From: Chromobacteriaceae bacterium
GTDB lineage: Bacteria; Pseudomonadota; Gammaproteobacteria; Burkholderiales; Aquaspirillaceae
DNA: 8,091 bases
NCBI GenBank assembly: GCA_030151505.1
Contig: JASLDQ010000307.1
Coordinates: 1-8,091, forward strand
Direction: 5' to 3'
Part shown: positions 1-6,157 of the stretch, one piece after another
Layout: each line of letters begins with the position of its first letter
How positions within the stretch are numbered: position 1 is the first letter of the stretch
Position numbers and translations under genes: made by a program
Notes under the pieces: generated by a model
Told to the model about the DNA's origin: nothing
Seen by the model: the letters and a program-made list of their open reading frames with translations, nothing else
The model's database searches: none

Positions 1-1050
1 GTCTGGGAAGGACGGCCATTCAACGTCAGCGTCAGCATCGGGCTGGTGCACGTCACCCACGCGATGACCACGCTGGCCGAGGTGCTCCGCAACGCCGACG
101 TGGCGTGCTACATGGCCAAGGAAAAGGGCCGCAACCGCGTCCAGGTCTACCATTCGGACGATTCGGAACTATCGCTGCGCTTTGGCGAGATGGCATGGGT
201 GCAGCAGATACACCTCGCGCTGGCGGAACAGCGCTTCAGCCTGTATGCCCAGACGATCACCCCGCTCGGCCCGCACTGCGAGGACGGCATCCACATCGAA
301 CTGCTGCTGCGGCTGCGCAACGAAAGCGGCGAACTGGTCTCCCCCGCCTGCTTCATTCCGGCGGCGGAACGCTACGGCCTGATGCCGCTGCTCGACCGCT
401 GGGTTGTGCAGACCGCCTTCGCGACCCTCGCCGCTCGCCTGCACTGCTGCCACGCGGAGCCGATCGCCGTGTGCGCCATCAACCTGTCGGGGGCGACGTT
501 CGGGGACGACAGCTTCCTGTCCTTCCTGCGCGAGCAGTTCCGGCTGCACGACATCCCGCCGCAGATCATCTGCTTCGAGATCACCGAAACCAGCGCGATC
601 ACCAACCTGGCCAGCGCCACCCGCTTCATCGCCGAGCTGCAGACGCTGGGCTGCAGCTTCTCGCTCGACGATTTCGGCGCCGGCATGTCCTCGTTCAGCT
701 ACCTCAAGCACCTGCCGGTCGACTACCTCAAGATCGACGGCGGCTTCGTCAAGGACATGCTGGACGACCCCATCGACCACGCCATGGTCGAGGCGATCAA
801 CCACATCGGCCACGTAATGGGCAAGCGCACCATCGCCGAGTTCGTCGAAAACCCGCAGATCATGCAGGCGCTGAAACGCATCGGCGTCGATTACGCCCAG
901 GGCTACGCCATCGACCGGCCGACGCCGTTTGCCTGCGAATGCGAGCACCGGGCCGGCTCCACCCATATCTGCATCATTCCCGTCCCCAGCCTGGCCCAGC
1001 TCGACCTGGCGCCGGCCCCCCTGCTGGCCGCCGGCAAGGGTCGCAGCTAA
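1..1050 (+). CDS. GGDEF-EAL domain protein, cyclic-di-GMP phosphodiesterase (5' end outside window)
   Basis: The reading frame is open from base 1, so the gene starts before the window; the Met at base 46 lies inside the GGDEF fold and is not a start. The first ~50 codons are the end of a GGDEF domain (SVSIG strand, then ADVACYMAKEKGRNRV). An EAL domain, which hydrolyses c-di-GMP to pGpG, fills about 220-940. Its metal and catalytic residues appear complete: Glu of the EAL motif (bases 298-300; motif reads ELL, then LR), Asn of INLSG (481), Glu of EITET (577), DDFGAG (667-684), Lys of YLKIDG (730), Glu of IAEFVE (838) and Gln of YAQGY (898). Phosphodiesterase activity is therefore expected. 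Whether the GGDEF half is active cannot be judged, because its active-site motif lies upstream. No membrane segment is visible in this part. A short proline/alanine-rich tail follows the EAL fold. It is convergent with the LysR gene, with a 59-bp gap. Confidence 0.93.
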   Translation, partial: VWEGRPFNVSVSIGLVHVTHAMTTLAEVLRNADVACYMAKEKGRNRVQVYHSDDSELSLRFGEMAWVQQIHLALAEQRFSLYAQTITPLGPHCEDGIHIELLLRLRNESGELVSPACFIPAAERYGLMPLLDRWVVQTAFATLAARLHCCHAEPIAVCAINLSGATFGDDSFLSFLREQFRLHDIPPQIICFEITETSAITNLASATRFIAELQTLGCSFSLDDFGAGMSSFSYLKHLPVDYLKIDGGFVKDMLDDPIDHAMVEAINHIGHVMGKRTIAEFVENPQIMQALKRIGVDYAQGYAIDRPTPFACECEHRAGSTHICIIPVPSLAQLDLAPAPLLAAGKGRS

Positions 1051-1090
1051 CCGGCGGTACCGAAGCCAGCCCACGCCACAACCACGGCAG

Positions 1091-1116
1091 GGCCGGCCAC
1101 ACAGCCGGCTTATTCC
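1091..1116 (+). terminator. possible weak hairpin between convergent genes
   Basis: GCCGGC at 1092-1097 and GCCGGC at 1104-1109 can form a 6-bp GC stem with a CACACA loop, followed on the + strand by TTATT. It lies 42 bp after the stop of the EAL gene and touches the lysR stop codon. The T-run is short and GCCGGC is common in such GC-rich DNA, so this is only a weak candidate terminator for the + strand gene. Confidence 0.3.
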
Positions 1117-1988
1117 GGGCCGAACGCATCGCGGCACAAATCCAGCCAGGCCCGGGCGGCGTGCGACAGGTAGCCCGGCTGCCAGACCAGACCCAGCTGC
1201 CACTCCAGCCCCGACCCCAGCAGCGGCCGGATAATGACCCGTGACGGATCGAGCCCGGCCGCCACCGGCGCCGGCAGAATCGCCACGCCGACATCCGCCG
1301 CCACCAGCTCGCCGATGAAATCCCACTGGCGGCTGCGGCCGGCCACCACCGGCTCGAAACCCCGGGTACGGCAGGCGGCGACGATGCGGCCGGTCAGGAC
1401 GAAGTCGTCGTCGTAGAGCACAAAGCCCTCCGCCTTCAGATCGGTCAGTCGCAGGCCACCGTCCCCGACCGGTCGACCGGCCGGCAACACCACCACCAGC
1501 GGATGCCGCGCCGCCGGCAGGGTTTCCAGCGCCGGATCGGCCGCCGGCAGCACGGTGACGCCGATGTCCAGTTCGCCGTCGCGCACCGCCTGCTCCAGCG
1601 CCCGCCCGCCCTGCTCGAACAGCCGCAGCGTCACGCCCGGATAGAGCTGGCGGTAACGCCCGATCAGGCGGGCGAAATAGCGGCCGGCCATCGGCGGAAT
1701 GCCCAGCGTCAACTCGCCGCGCGCCAGCTCGGCCAGATCGTCCAGTTCCTGCCGCAAGTGGTGCAGGCCGGCCAGCAGCTGCTGGCCGCGCTCGTACACC
1801 ACCAGCCCGGCGTCGGTCGGCCGCACCCGGCGGCCGTCGCGCACCAGCAGGGCCTGGCCCAGTTCGTCCTCCAGCCCACGCACCATCTTGCTGATGGTCG
1901 GCTGGGTGACGCACAGGGTTTCCGCCGCCCGGGTGAAGCCGTGCTGGCGAATCACCTCGACGAAGTAGCGCAGTGCCTTGGCGTCCAT
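1110..1988 (-). CDS. LysR-family transcriptional regulator, probable regulator of the divergent cidAB pair
   Basis: A typical 292-residue LysR protein. The N-terminal winged helix-turn-helix spans about residues 1-60 (ALRYFVEVIRQHGFTRAAE, then VTQPTISKMVRGLEDELG, then a PTDAG wing). The effector-binding domain runs from about residue 88 (GELTLGIPPMAG) to the end. I chose the ATG at 1988: AAGGAA lies 6 bases upstream of it. A TTG one codon earlier (1991) is also in frame but is too close to that ribosome site. The gene is divergent from cidA across 98 bp. In Gram-positives such as Staphylococcus and Bacillus a LysR protein, CidR, activates cidAB and responds to acetate/pyruvate metabolism; by position this is the likely counterpart. 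Its effector cannot be read from the sequence, and a role outside cidAB is possible. Confidence 0.92.
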   Translation of the reverse strand: MDAKALRYFVEVIRQHGFTRAAETLCVTQPTISKMVRGLEDELGQALLVRDGRRVRPTDAGLVVYERGQQLLAGLHHLRQELDDLAELARGELTLGIPPMAGRYFARLIGRYRQLYPGVTLRLFEQGGRALEQAVRDGELDIGVTVLPAADPALETLPAARHPLVVVLPAGRPVGDGGLRLTDLKAEGFVLYDDDFVLTGRIVAACRTRGFEPVVAGRSRQWDFIGELVAADVGVAILPAPVAAGLDPSRVIIRPLLGSGLEWQLGLVWQPGYLSHAARAWLDLCRDAFGPE

Positions 1989-2010
1989 CAAACATTCCTT
2001 TTTGGCATCT

Positions 2011-2030
2011 ATTGTATAAATTTAATTCAT
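2011..2030. promoter_or_regulatory. candidate LysR operator in the lysR-cidA gap
   Basis: The lysR-cidA gap has an AT-rich core in otherwise very GC-rich DNA. Within it is a broken dyad, AT-N4-TAAATTTA-N4-AT, centred at 2020/2021, with T at 2012 and A at 2024 fitting the loose T-N11-A LysR box. It sits about 45 bp before the expected cidA transcript start. It also overlaps a possible lysR -10 (TATACA on the - strand, 2018 to 2013), so one bound protein could act on both genes. The LysR box definition is weak, so this rests mainly on position. Confidence 0.4.
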
Positions 2031-2053
2031 TTTTTTAATGAAACGGGGCTTCG

Positions 2054-2059
2054 TATACT
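2054..2059 (+). promoter_or_regulatory. candidate cidA -10 box (TATACT)
   Basis: TATACT differs from the sigma-70 consensus TATAAT at one base. Transcription would start near 2066, giving a leader of about 20 bases before the cidA ATG at 2087. The -35 position (2031-2036) reads only TTTTTT, far from TTGACA. A good -10 with a poor -35 suits a promoter that needs an activator, here plausibly the divergent LysR protein. Confidence 0.45.
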
Positions 2060-2086
2060 CGCCCTGTCTTCCCTGCCTGTCCGATC

Positions 2087-2536
2087 ATGTCCGCCACCCC
2101 ACCACTCCGCTTCGCCCTCCCCGCCGCCGCCGTCACCGCGGCGCAGGTCGGCGTGTTCATCGCGCTGTGGCTGCTGGCCGACCTGCTGACCCGGCGCTTC
2201 GCCCTGCCGCTGCCGGCCAACCTGCTCGGGCTGGGCGCGCTGTTTGCGCTGCTGCTCAGCGGCGCGGTGCGGCTGGACTGGGTCCGGCGCGGCGCCAACT
2301 GGCTGCTGACCGAAATGCTGCTGTTCTTCATTCCGGCGGTGGTGGCGGTGGTGAAATACCCCGAGCTGATGCTCAGCACCGGCTGGCGCATCCTGCTGGT
2401 GGTGGTGCTGGGCACGCTGCTGGTGATGATCGCCACCGCGCTGGTGGTCGACCGGATCTACCGCTTCGAGCTGTGGCTGGCCCGCCGCCGCCGTCGCACG
2501 GTCGCCGTCCCGCCGCCGGGAGCCTCGCATGTCTGA
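2087..2536 (+). CDS. cidA: CidA/LrgA family membrane protein
   Basis: A 149-residue hydrophobic protein with about four membrane segments (roughly residues 14-35, 42-60, 72-91 and 101-122) and a basic cytoplasmic-type tail rich in Arg (about 131-139). The family signatures are visible: LPLPANLLGL (usual form LPIPGSIIGL) and LLFFIPAVVAV. E. coli YohJ and staphylococcal CidA/LrgA are the same size class. The family was described as holin/antiholin-like and linked to murein hydrolase control. Later work on relatives supports small organic acid transport with the B partner (pyruvate for B. subtilis PftAB). The ATG at 2087 is the first start in frame, but no Shine-Dalgarno sequence precedes it. 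The end overlaps cidB by 8 bases, so the two are surely co-translated. The cidA/lrgA choice of name is by context only. Confidence 0.9.
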   Translation: MSATPPLRFALPAAAVTAAQVGVFIALWLLADLLTRRFALPLPANLLGLGALFALLLSGAVRLDWVRRGANWLLTEMLLFFIPAVVAVVKYPELMLSTGWRILLVVVLGTLLVMIATALVVDRIYRFELWLARRRRRTVAVPPPGASHV

Positions 2537-3218
2537 TTCCGGGATCGCCCTCGCCTGCCTCCTGCTGACTATCGGCCTGTACGCGCTCAACAAGCGGCTG
2601 TACCAGCGCCATCGCCGCCTGTGGCTGGCGCCCATCGTGCTGACCCCGCTGCTGCTGATCGCCGTGGTGGTGGTGGCCGGCATTCCCTATCCCGACTACG
2701 TCGCCGACACCCGCTGGCTGGGCTGGCTGCTCGGCCCGGCCACCATCGCCTTCGCCCTGCCGCTGTACGACTACCGCGCGCTGATCGCGCGCCACTGGCT
2801 GTCGCTGACGGTCGGGGTCGCGGTCGCCGTGGTGGTGGCGGTCGGCGGCACGGTCTGGCTGGCGCGGCTGTTCGACCTGCCGGTGGCGCTGCAGAAGGCG
2901 CTGGCGGCCCGCTCGGTCACCACCCCGTTCGCGGTCGAAACCGCCAAGTCCATCGGCGGCGCCACCGACCTCGCCTCGCTGTTCGTCATCCTTACCGGCA
3001 TCGCCGGCATGGTGTGCGGCGAAACGGTGCTGGCCCTGCTGCCGGTGCGCAGCAAGCTGGCGCGCGGCGCGATCTTCGGCGCGGCCTCGCACGGCGCCGG
3101 CACCGCCAAGGCGCGCGAGCTGGGCGAGGCCGAGGGCGTGGTCGCCTGCCTGGTGATGATGATTGCCGGCGTGGTCACCGTGCTGCTGGCCCCGTTTCTG
3201 GGTGGCTGGCTGTGGTAG
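2529..3218 (+). CDS. cidB: CidB/LrgB family membrane protein
   Basis: A 229-residue multi-spanning inner membrane protein of the normal LrgB/CidB/YohK length. Family motifs occur in order: LGPATIAFALPLYDY (about residues 68-82), SVTTPFAVE with IGG (about 129-145), LTGIAGMVCGE (about 155-165), and ASHGAGTAKARELGEAEG (about 185-202), then a last hydrophobic helix. Its ATG lies inside the end of cidA (ATGTCTGA overlap), with GGGAG six bases upstream, so translation is coupled. It probably forms a complex with the cidA product. The function is either transport of a small organic acid, as shown for some relatives, or a role in lysis and murein turnover as first proposed for staphylococci; the sequence does not decide. 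The transcript ends at the hairpin 22 bases downstream. Confidence 0.95.
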   Translation: MSDSGIALACLLLTIGLYALNKRLYQRHRRLWLAPIVLTPLLLIAVVVVAGIPYPDYVADTRWLGWLLGPATIAFALPLYDYRALIARHWLSLTVGVAVAVVVAVGGTVWLARLFDLPVALQKALAARSVTTPFAVETAKSIGGATDLASLFVILTGIAGMVCGETVLALLPVRSKLARGAIFGAASHGAGTAKARELGEAEGVVACLVMMIAGVVTVLLAPFLGGWLW

Positions 3219-3240
3219 CGGACGGTGACGGACAGGCATG

Positions 3241-3277
3241 AAAAAAACCGCCGGACCGGTCAGGGTCGGGCGGTTTT
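3241..3277. terminator. bidirectional intrinsic terminator between cidB and the permease gene
   Basis: AAAACCGCC (3244-3252) pairs with GGCGGTTTT (3269-3277). The helix continues after one G-G mismatch with GACC (3254-3257) and GGTC (3264-3267), leaving a six-base loop. The + strand ends in TTTT for cidB. Read on the - strand the run is TTTTTTT (3247 to 3241), serving the convergent permease gene, whose stop is at 3299. Confidence 0.88.
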
Positions 3278-3298
3278 CGGGGTTGGCCGCGAGGTCGG

Positions 3299-4699
3299 TC
3301 AGGCCGACTGCGAGGCGGTGCGGGCGGCGATGCGGCCGCCACCCGGCTTGTTCATGCCCAGCAGGTAGTACGCCGCCACCAGGAACACCAGCCAGCCCGG
3401 GCCGACGATCAGCGCGATGCGGGTATCCGGGAAGTAGGTCATCAGACCGATCACCACCAGCAGGAAACCCAGCGCGATGTAGGAACCGTACGGCCACAGC
3501 GGCATCTTGTATTCCAGCGCGGCCAGCTGCGCCGGGCTGAGGCTGCGGCGGAACTTGAGCTGCGACAGCAGGATGATGGCCCAGGTCCAGATCGCGCCGA
3601 AGGTCGAGATCGCGGTCAGCCAGGTGAACACTTCCTTCGGTGCCAGGTAGTTCAGCAGCACGCCGAACAGCAGCATCACCACCGAGATCAGCACGGCCGG
3701 GGCAGGCACGCCGCTTTTCGACACGCGGGCGAACACCGGCAGGGCCTGGCCTTGCTGGGCCAGGTTGTACAGCATGCGGCCGGTACTGAAGATGCCGCTG
3801 TTGCACGACGACAGCGCGGCGGTCAGCACCACGAAGTTGATGATGCCGGCGGCGGCGGGAATGCCCATGCGCTCGAAGGTCATCACGAACGGGCTGCCGC
3901 TGGTGCCGATTTCGTTCCACGGGTAGATCGACATCACCACGAACAGCGCGCCGACGTAGAAAATCAGGATGCGCCAGAACACCGAATCCACCGCACGGGC
4001 GAGGGTTTTCTTCGGGTTTTTGGCTTCACCGGCGGTCAGGCCGATCATTTCCACGCCGAGGTAGGCGAACATCACCATCTGCAGCGACATCAGCACGCCC
4101 TGAATGCCGTTGGGCATGAAGCCCCCGTGCGTCCACAGATTGCTGATGCCGGTGGCGATGCCGCCGTTGCCGAAGCCGAACAGGATCATGCCGGTGCTGG
4201 CGACGATCATCAGCACGATGGTGACGATCTTGATCAGCGCGAACCAGAACTCGAACTCGCCATACGCCTTCACGGCGATGAAGTTGACCGAGCCCATGAT
4301 CACCAAGGCCGACAGCGCCCAGATCCACGACGGCACGCCCGGATACCACACGCCCATATAGACGCCGACGGCCGTGATTTCGGCCATGCAGGTCACCAGC
4401 CACAAGAACCAGTAGTTCCAGCCGGTCAGGTAGCCGGCCATCGGGCCGAGGTAGTTTTGCGCATAGCGGCTGAACGAGCCGGCCACCGGGTTGTGGATGG
4501 CCATTTCGCCCAGGGCGCGCATGATCAGGAAGATGGCAAAGCCACCGATGGCATACGACAGCATGATGGCCGGACCGGCCATCTTGATGGCGGTGGCCGA
4601 ACCGAGGAACAGCCCGACGCCGATCGCGGCGCCCAGCGCCATCAGGTTGATGTGCCTTTCCTCAAGGCCCCGGTGCAGGGCCTGATTGTTTTCCTGCAT
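3299..4699 (-). CDS. ProY-like amino acid permease (APC superfamily, AAT family)
   Basis: A 466-residue inner membrane transporter with about twelve hydrophobic segments, the usual AAT size (E. coli ProY 457, CycA 470). Visible family marks are the first-helix motif GAAIGVGLFLG (residues 23-33), MAGPAIMLSY, RALGEMA, and the amphipathic loop GEAKNPKKTLARAVDSV followed by RI. As far as I recall the sequences, it follows E. coli ProY more closely than CycA (for example IKMAGP, NPVAGSFSRYAQ, GVWYPGVPSWIW, MSIYPWNEIGTSGSPFV). Such proteins are proton-driven amino acid importers. The AAGGAG ribosome site lies 8 bases before the ATG. It is downstream of dadA-alr on the same strand but separated by 357 bp with strong hairpins, so it probably has its own promoter. 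Context suggests alanine (L or D) or another DadA substrate such as proline; this is inference. Confidence 0.95.
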   Translation of the reverse strand: MQENNQALHRGLEERHINLMALGAAIGVGLFLGSATAIKMAGPAIMLSYAIGGFAIFLIMRALGEMAIHNPVAGSFSRYAQNYLGPMAGYLTGWNYWFLWLVTCMAEITAVGVYMGVWYPGVPSWIWALSALVIMGSVNFIAVKAYGEFEFWFALIKIVTIVLMIVASTGMILFGFGNGGIATGISNLWTHGGFMPNGIQGVLMSLQMVMFAYLGVEMIGLTAGEAKNPKKTLARAVDSVFWRILIFYVGALFVVMSIYPWNEIGTSGSPFVMTFERMGIPAAAGIINFVVLTAALSSCNSGIFSTGRMLYNLAQQGQALPVFARVSKSGVPAPAVLISVVMLLFGVLLNYLAPKEVFTWLTAISTFGAIWTWAIILLSQLKFRRSLSPAQLAALEYKMPLWPYGSYIALGFLLVVIGLMTYFPDTRIALIVGPGWLVFLVAAYYLLGMNKPGGGRIAARTASQSA

Positions 4700-4736
4700 G
4701 GTCTCTTCTCCTTATGTCCCGCTCTCCAGTTCCGTG

Positions 4737-4797
4737 ATGGCCGGTAGGCCATGCCCGGGCTGGATGCATCAGGGATCGTCCTGTTATCTATCGCCCG
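4737..4797 (-). other. possible structured leader of the permease mRNA
   Basis: Several short stems could form upstream of the permease start if transcription begins before them. ATGGCC (4737-4742) pairs with GGCCAT (4747-4752) across a four-base loop. A CGGGC/GCCCG pairing (4793-4797 with 4756-4760) encloses a CAGG/CCTG hairpin (4770-4783). I recognise no known riboswitch core here. Stems this short arise by chance in GC-rich DNA, so this is only a note of what the leader holds. Confidence 0.25.
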
Positions 4798-4827
4798 CGG
4801 TAACGGACACTTCCGTCCGGCTCCGCC

Positions 4828-4848
4828 ACGTCACGAATCAGGTGACGT
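4828..4848. repeat. 7-bp inverted repeat ACGTCAC/GTGACGT upstream of the permease
   Basis: ACGTCAC (4828-4834) and GTGACGT (4842-4848) are perfect inverted copies around a 7-base spacer. They lie about 130-150 bp before the permease ATG. This could be an operator or an RNA stem in the leader. The regulator is unknown. Confidence 0.45.
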
Positions 4849-4888
4849 AAGCGTCAAGTTGCCCAAACGGAAGCGGCGGAGATTACCA

Positions 4889-4917
4889 GACAAAAACTTG
4901 TCTTGTCCTACAAAAAC
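4889..4917. repeat. ACAAAAAC direct repeat, 20-bp spacing, with GACAA/TTGTC dyad
   Basis: ACAAAAAC occurs at 4890-4897 and again at 4910-4917, a spacing of about two helical turns. The first copy lies in a dyad, GACAA (4889-4893) and TTGTC (4898-4902), with a second TTGTC at 4903-4907. The stretch is upstream of the permease gene and is a plausible promoter/operator zone. I could not find a convincing -35/-10 pair for the permease in it. Confidence 0.4.
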
Positions 4918-4923
4918 AGGAAC

Positions 4924-4957
4924 AAAATTCTGATTTTTTAAATCAACACAGAATTTT
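4924..4957. promoter_or_regulatory. inverted repeat AAAATTCTG/CAGAATTTT, candidate Lrp-type operator
   Basis: AAAATTCTG (4924-4932) and CAGAATTTT (4949-4957) form a perfect 9-bp inverted repeat with a 16-bp centre. Overlapping it is a second dyad, TGATTT-TTT-AAATCA (4931-4945), 15 bp long. The arms contain AGAATTTT, which matches the core of the E. coli Lrp consensus, and 15-bp dyads are the usual size of Lrp-family sites. An Lrp gene lies in the same cluster, so this may be where it controls the permease. The region is AT-rich, which raises the odds of chance dyads. Confidence 0.45.
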
Positions 4958-4980
4958 AACAAAGCCCTTAAGCAAGCGCT

Positions 4981-5009
4981 AAAACCGTGCCGGTTGCCCG
5001 GTCACGGTT
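4981..5009 (-). terminator. intrinsic terminator of the dadA-alr operon
   Basis: On the - strand AACCGTG (5009 to 5003) pairs with CACGGTT (4989 to 4983). The stem continues inward as CCGG/CCGG (5001-4998 with 4993-4990) past one bulged base at 5002, closing a four-base loop. The - strand then reads TTTT (4984 to 4981). It lies about 50 bp after the alr stop and should end the dad transcript before the permease gene. Confidence 0.72.
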
Positions 5010-5028
5010 GCAAAAATGCGGGGAAGCG

Positions 5029-5052
5029 GGCCGTCCGCGGACGCGGACGGCC
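5029..5052 (-). terminator. perfect 11-bp GC-rich hairpin just after alr
   Basis: GGCCGTCCGCG (5029-5039) and CGCGGACGGCC (5042-5052) are exact inverted copies with two bases between them, giving a very stable stem-loop four bases after the alr stop. No T-run follows directly; the nearest is TTTTT about 11 bases on. It may protect the mRNA 3' end or help termination together with the hairpin at 4981-5009. Confidence 0.6.
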
Positions 5053-5056
5053 GGAA

Positions 5057-6142
5057 TCAGGCGTCAATCCAGCGGAAATGCGCCCTCTTGACGTTGCACA
5101 GCAGCTCGTAGGCAATGGTGCCGGCGCCAGCGGCCACATCGGCCACCGACACTTCGCGCCCCCACAGCTCGACCGCGCTGCCGATGCCGGCCTGCGGCAA
5201 GTCGCTCAGATCGACCGTCAGCATGTCCATCGACACCCGGCCGATCAGCCGCGACCGCTTGCCGTCGATCCGCACCGGCGTGCCGGTTCGCGCCAGACGC
5301 GGATAGCCGTCGGCATAGCCGCAGGCCACCACGCCGACCCGGGTCGGCTTGTCGGTGACAAAGCGCGCGCCATAGCCGACCGGCTCGCCCGGCGGCAGTT
5401 CGCGCACGGCGATGACGCGGCTTTCCAGCGACATCACCGGTCGGAGCCGCTCGGCTTCCGGCATCCGCACGTCGAACGGCGACACGCCGTACAGCATCAG
5501 TCCGGCCCGGCCCCAGTCGCCGTGCGCCGCCGGCACGCCGAGGATGGCGGCCGAGTTGCAGCGGCTGGTTTCGCCCGGAATGTCCTGCGTGGCGGCCTCG
5601 AAGCTTGCCACTTGCAGGCGGGTGGCCTCGCGGCCGGCCGGATCGATTTCGTCCGCCCGGGCGAAGTGGCTCATCTTGACGATCTTGCCCACCTTGCCGC
5701 TGGCAGTCAGGCGCTGCCAGGCCGCGCGGTAGTCCTCGGGATGGAAGCCGACGCGGTGCATGCCGCTGTCGAGCTTGAGCCACACCGTCAGCGGGGCCGA
5801 CAGGGTGGCGGCCTCGATCATGGCGATCTGCTCGGGCTGGTGGACCACGGTCCACAGGCCGAGCCGGTCGACCAGCTCCAGTTCGGCGGCCTCGAAGCAG
5901 CCTTCCAGCAGCAGGATCGGCCGGGTGATGCCGGCCTCGCGCAGGCTGACGGCCTCTTCGATGCAGGCGACGGCAAAGCCGTCGGCCTCGCCGGCGAGGG
6001 CCTGGGCGCAACGCACGGCATTGTGGCCGTAGGCGTTGGCCTTGATCACCGCCAGCGCCTGCCGGCCGTGCAGCGAGCGGGCGAGGCGGTAGTTGTGACG
6101 CAGGGCGTCGAGATCGACGGTGGCGATCAGCGGACGACTCAT
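5057..6142 (-). CDS. alr: Alanine racemase, catabolic (DadX-like)
   Basis: A cytoplasmic PLP enzyme interconverting L- and D-alanine. At 361 residues it has normal length (E. coli DadX 356). PLP-binding Lys34 lies in AVIKANAYGH and catalytic Tyr257 in VGYGAR. LKLDSGMHRVG holds Lys123, which is carbamylated in Bacillus Alr, and Arg130. HGDWGRAGLMLYG (207-219) gives the PLP-phosphate contacts, and CGYADGYPR plus GRVSMDM complete the C-terminal beta domain. The ATG has GGAGGAA five bases upstream. The gene follows dadA by 15 bases on the same strand, so the two are one operon. That pairing points to the catabolic role: making D-alanine from L-alanine for DadA. It may also supply D-alanine for peptidoglycan if no second racemase exists. 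By operon position it could equally be named dadX. Confidence 0.97.
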   Translation of the reverse strand: MSRPLIATVDLDALRHNYRLARSLHGRQALAVIKANAYGHNAVRCAQALAGEADGFAVACIEEAVSLREAGITRPILLLEGCFEAAELELVDRLGLWTVVHQPEQIAMIEAATLSAPLTVWLKLDSGMHRVGFHPEDYRAAWQRLTASGKVGKIVKMSHFARADEIDPAGREATRLQVASFEAATQDIPGETSRCNSAAILGVPAAHGDWGRAGLMLYGVSPFDVRMPEAERLRPVMSLESRVIAVRELPPGEPVGYGARFVTDKPTRVGVVACGYADGYPRLARTGTPVRIDGKRSRLIGRVSMDMLTVDLSDLPQAGIGSAVELWGREVSVADVAAGAGTIAYELLCNVKRAHFRWIDA

Positions 6143-6157
6143 GACGCTTCCTCCGCC

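Noticed and set aside
1989..1991. TTG start for the LysR gene one codon upstream
   Set aside because: It lies only three bases from the AAGGAA ribosome site; the ATG at 1988 has better spacing and is the usual LysR N-terminus.
169..1995. 608-codon open frame on the - strand spanning the EAL and LysR genes
   Set aside because: It crosses the boundary of two good genes in other frames and has shadow-type composition; its ATG at 1995 only overlaps the lysR ribosome site.
2038..2040. ATG upstream of cidA as a possible leader peptide or alternative start
   Set aside because: It is in another frame, lies before the probable -10 box, and has no ribosome site; the frame is a shadow over cidA.
2373..3920. 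515-codon - strand frame opposite cidAB and over the permease end
   Set aside because: It runs through the bidirectional terminator and is out of frame with the permease; Arg/Gln/His-rich low-complexity product.
4700..4860. Glycine or other riboswitch in the permease leader
   Set aside because: I could not find the conserved core of the glycine class or any other class I know; only short generic stems are present.
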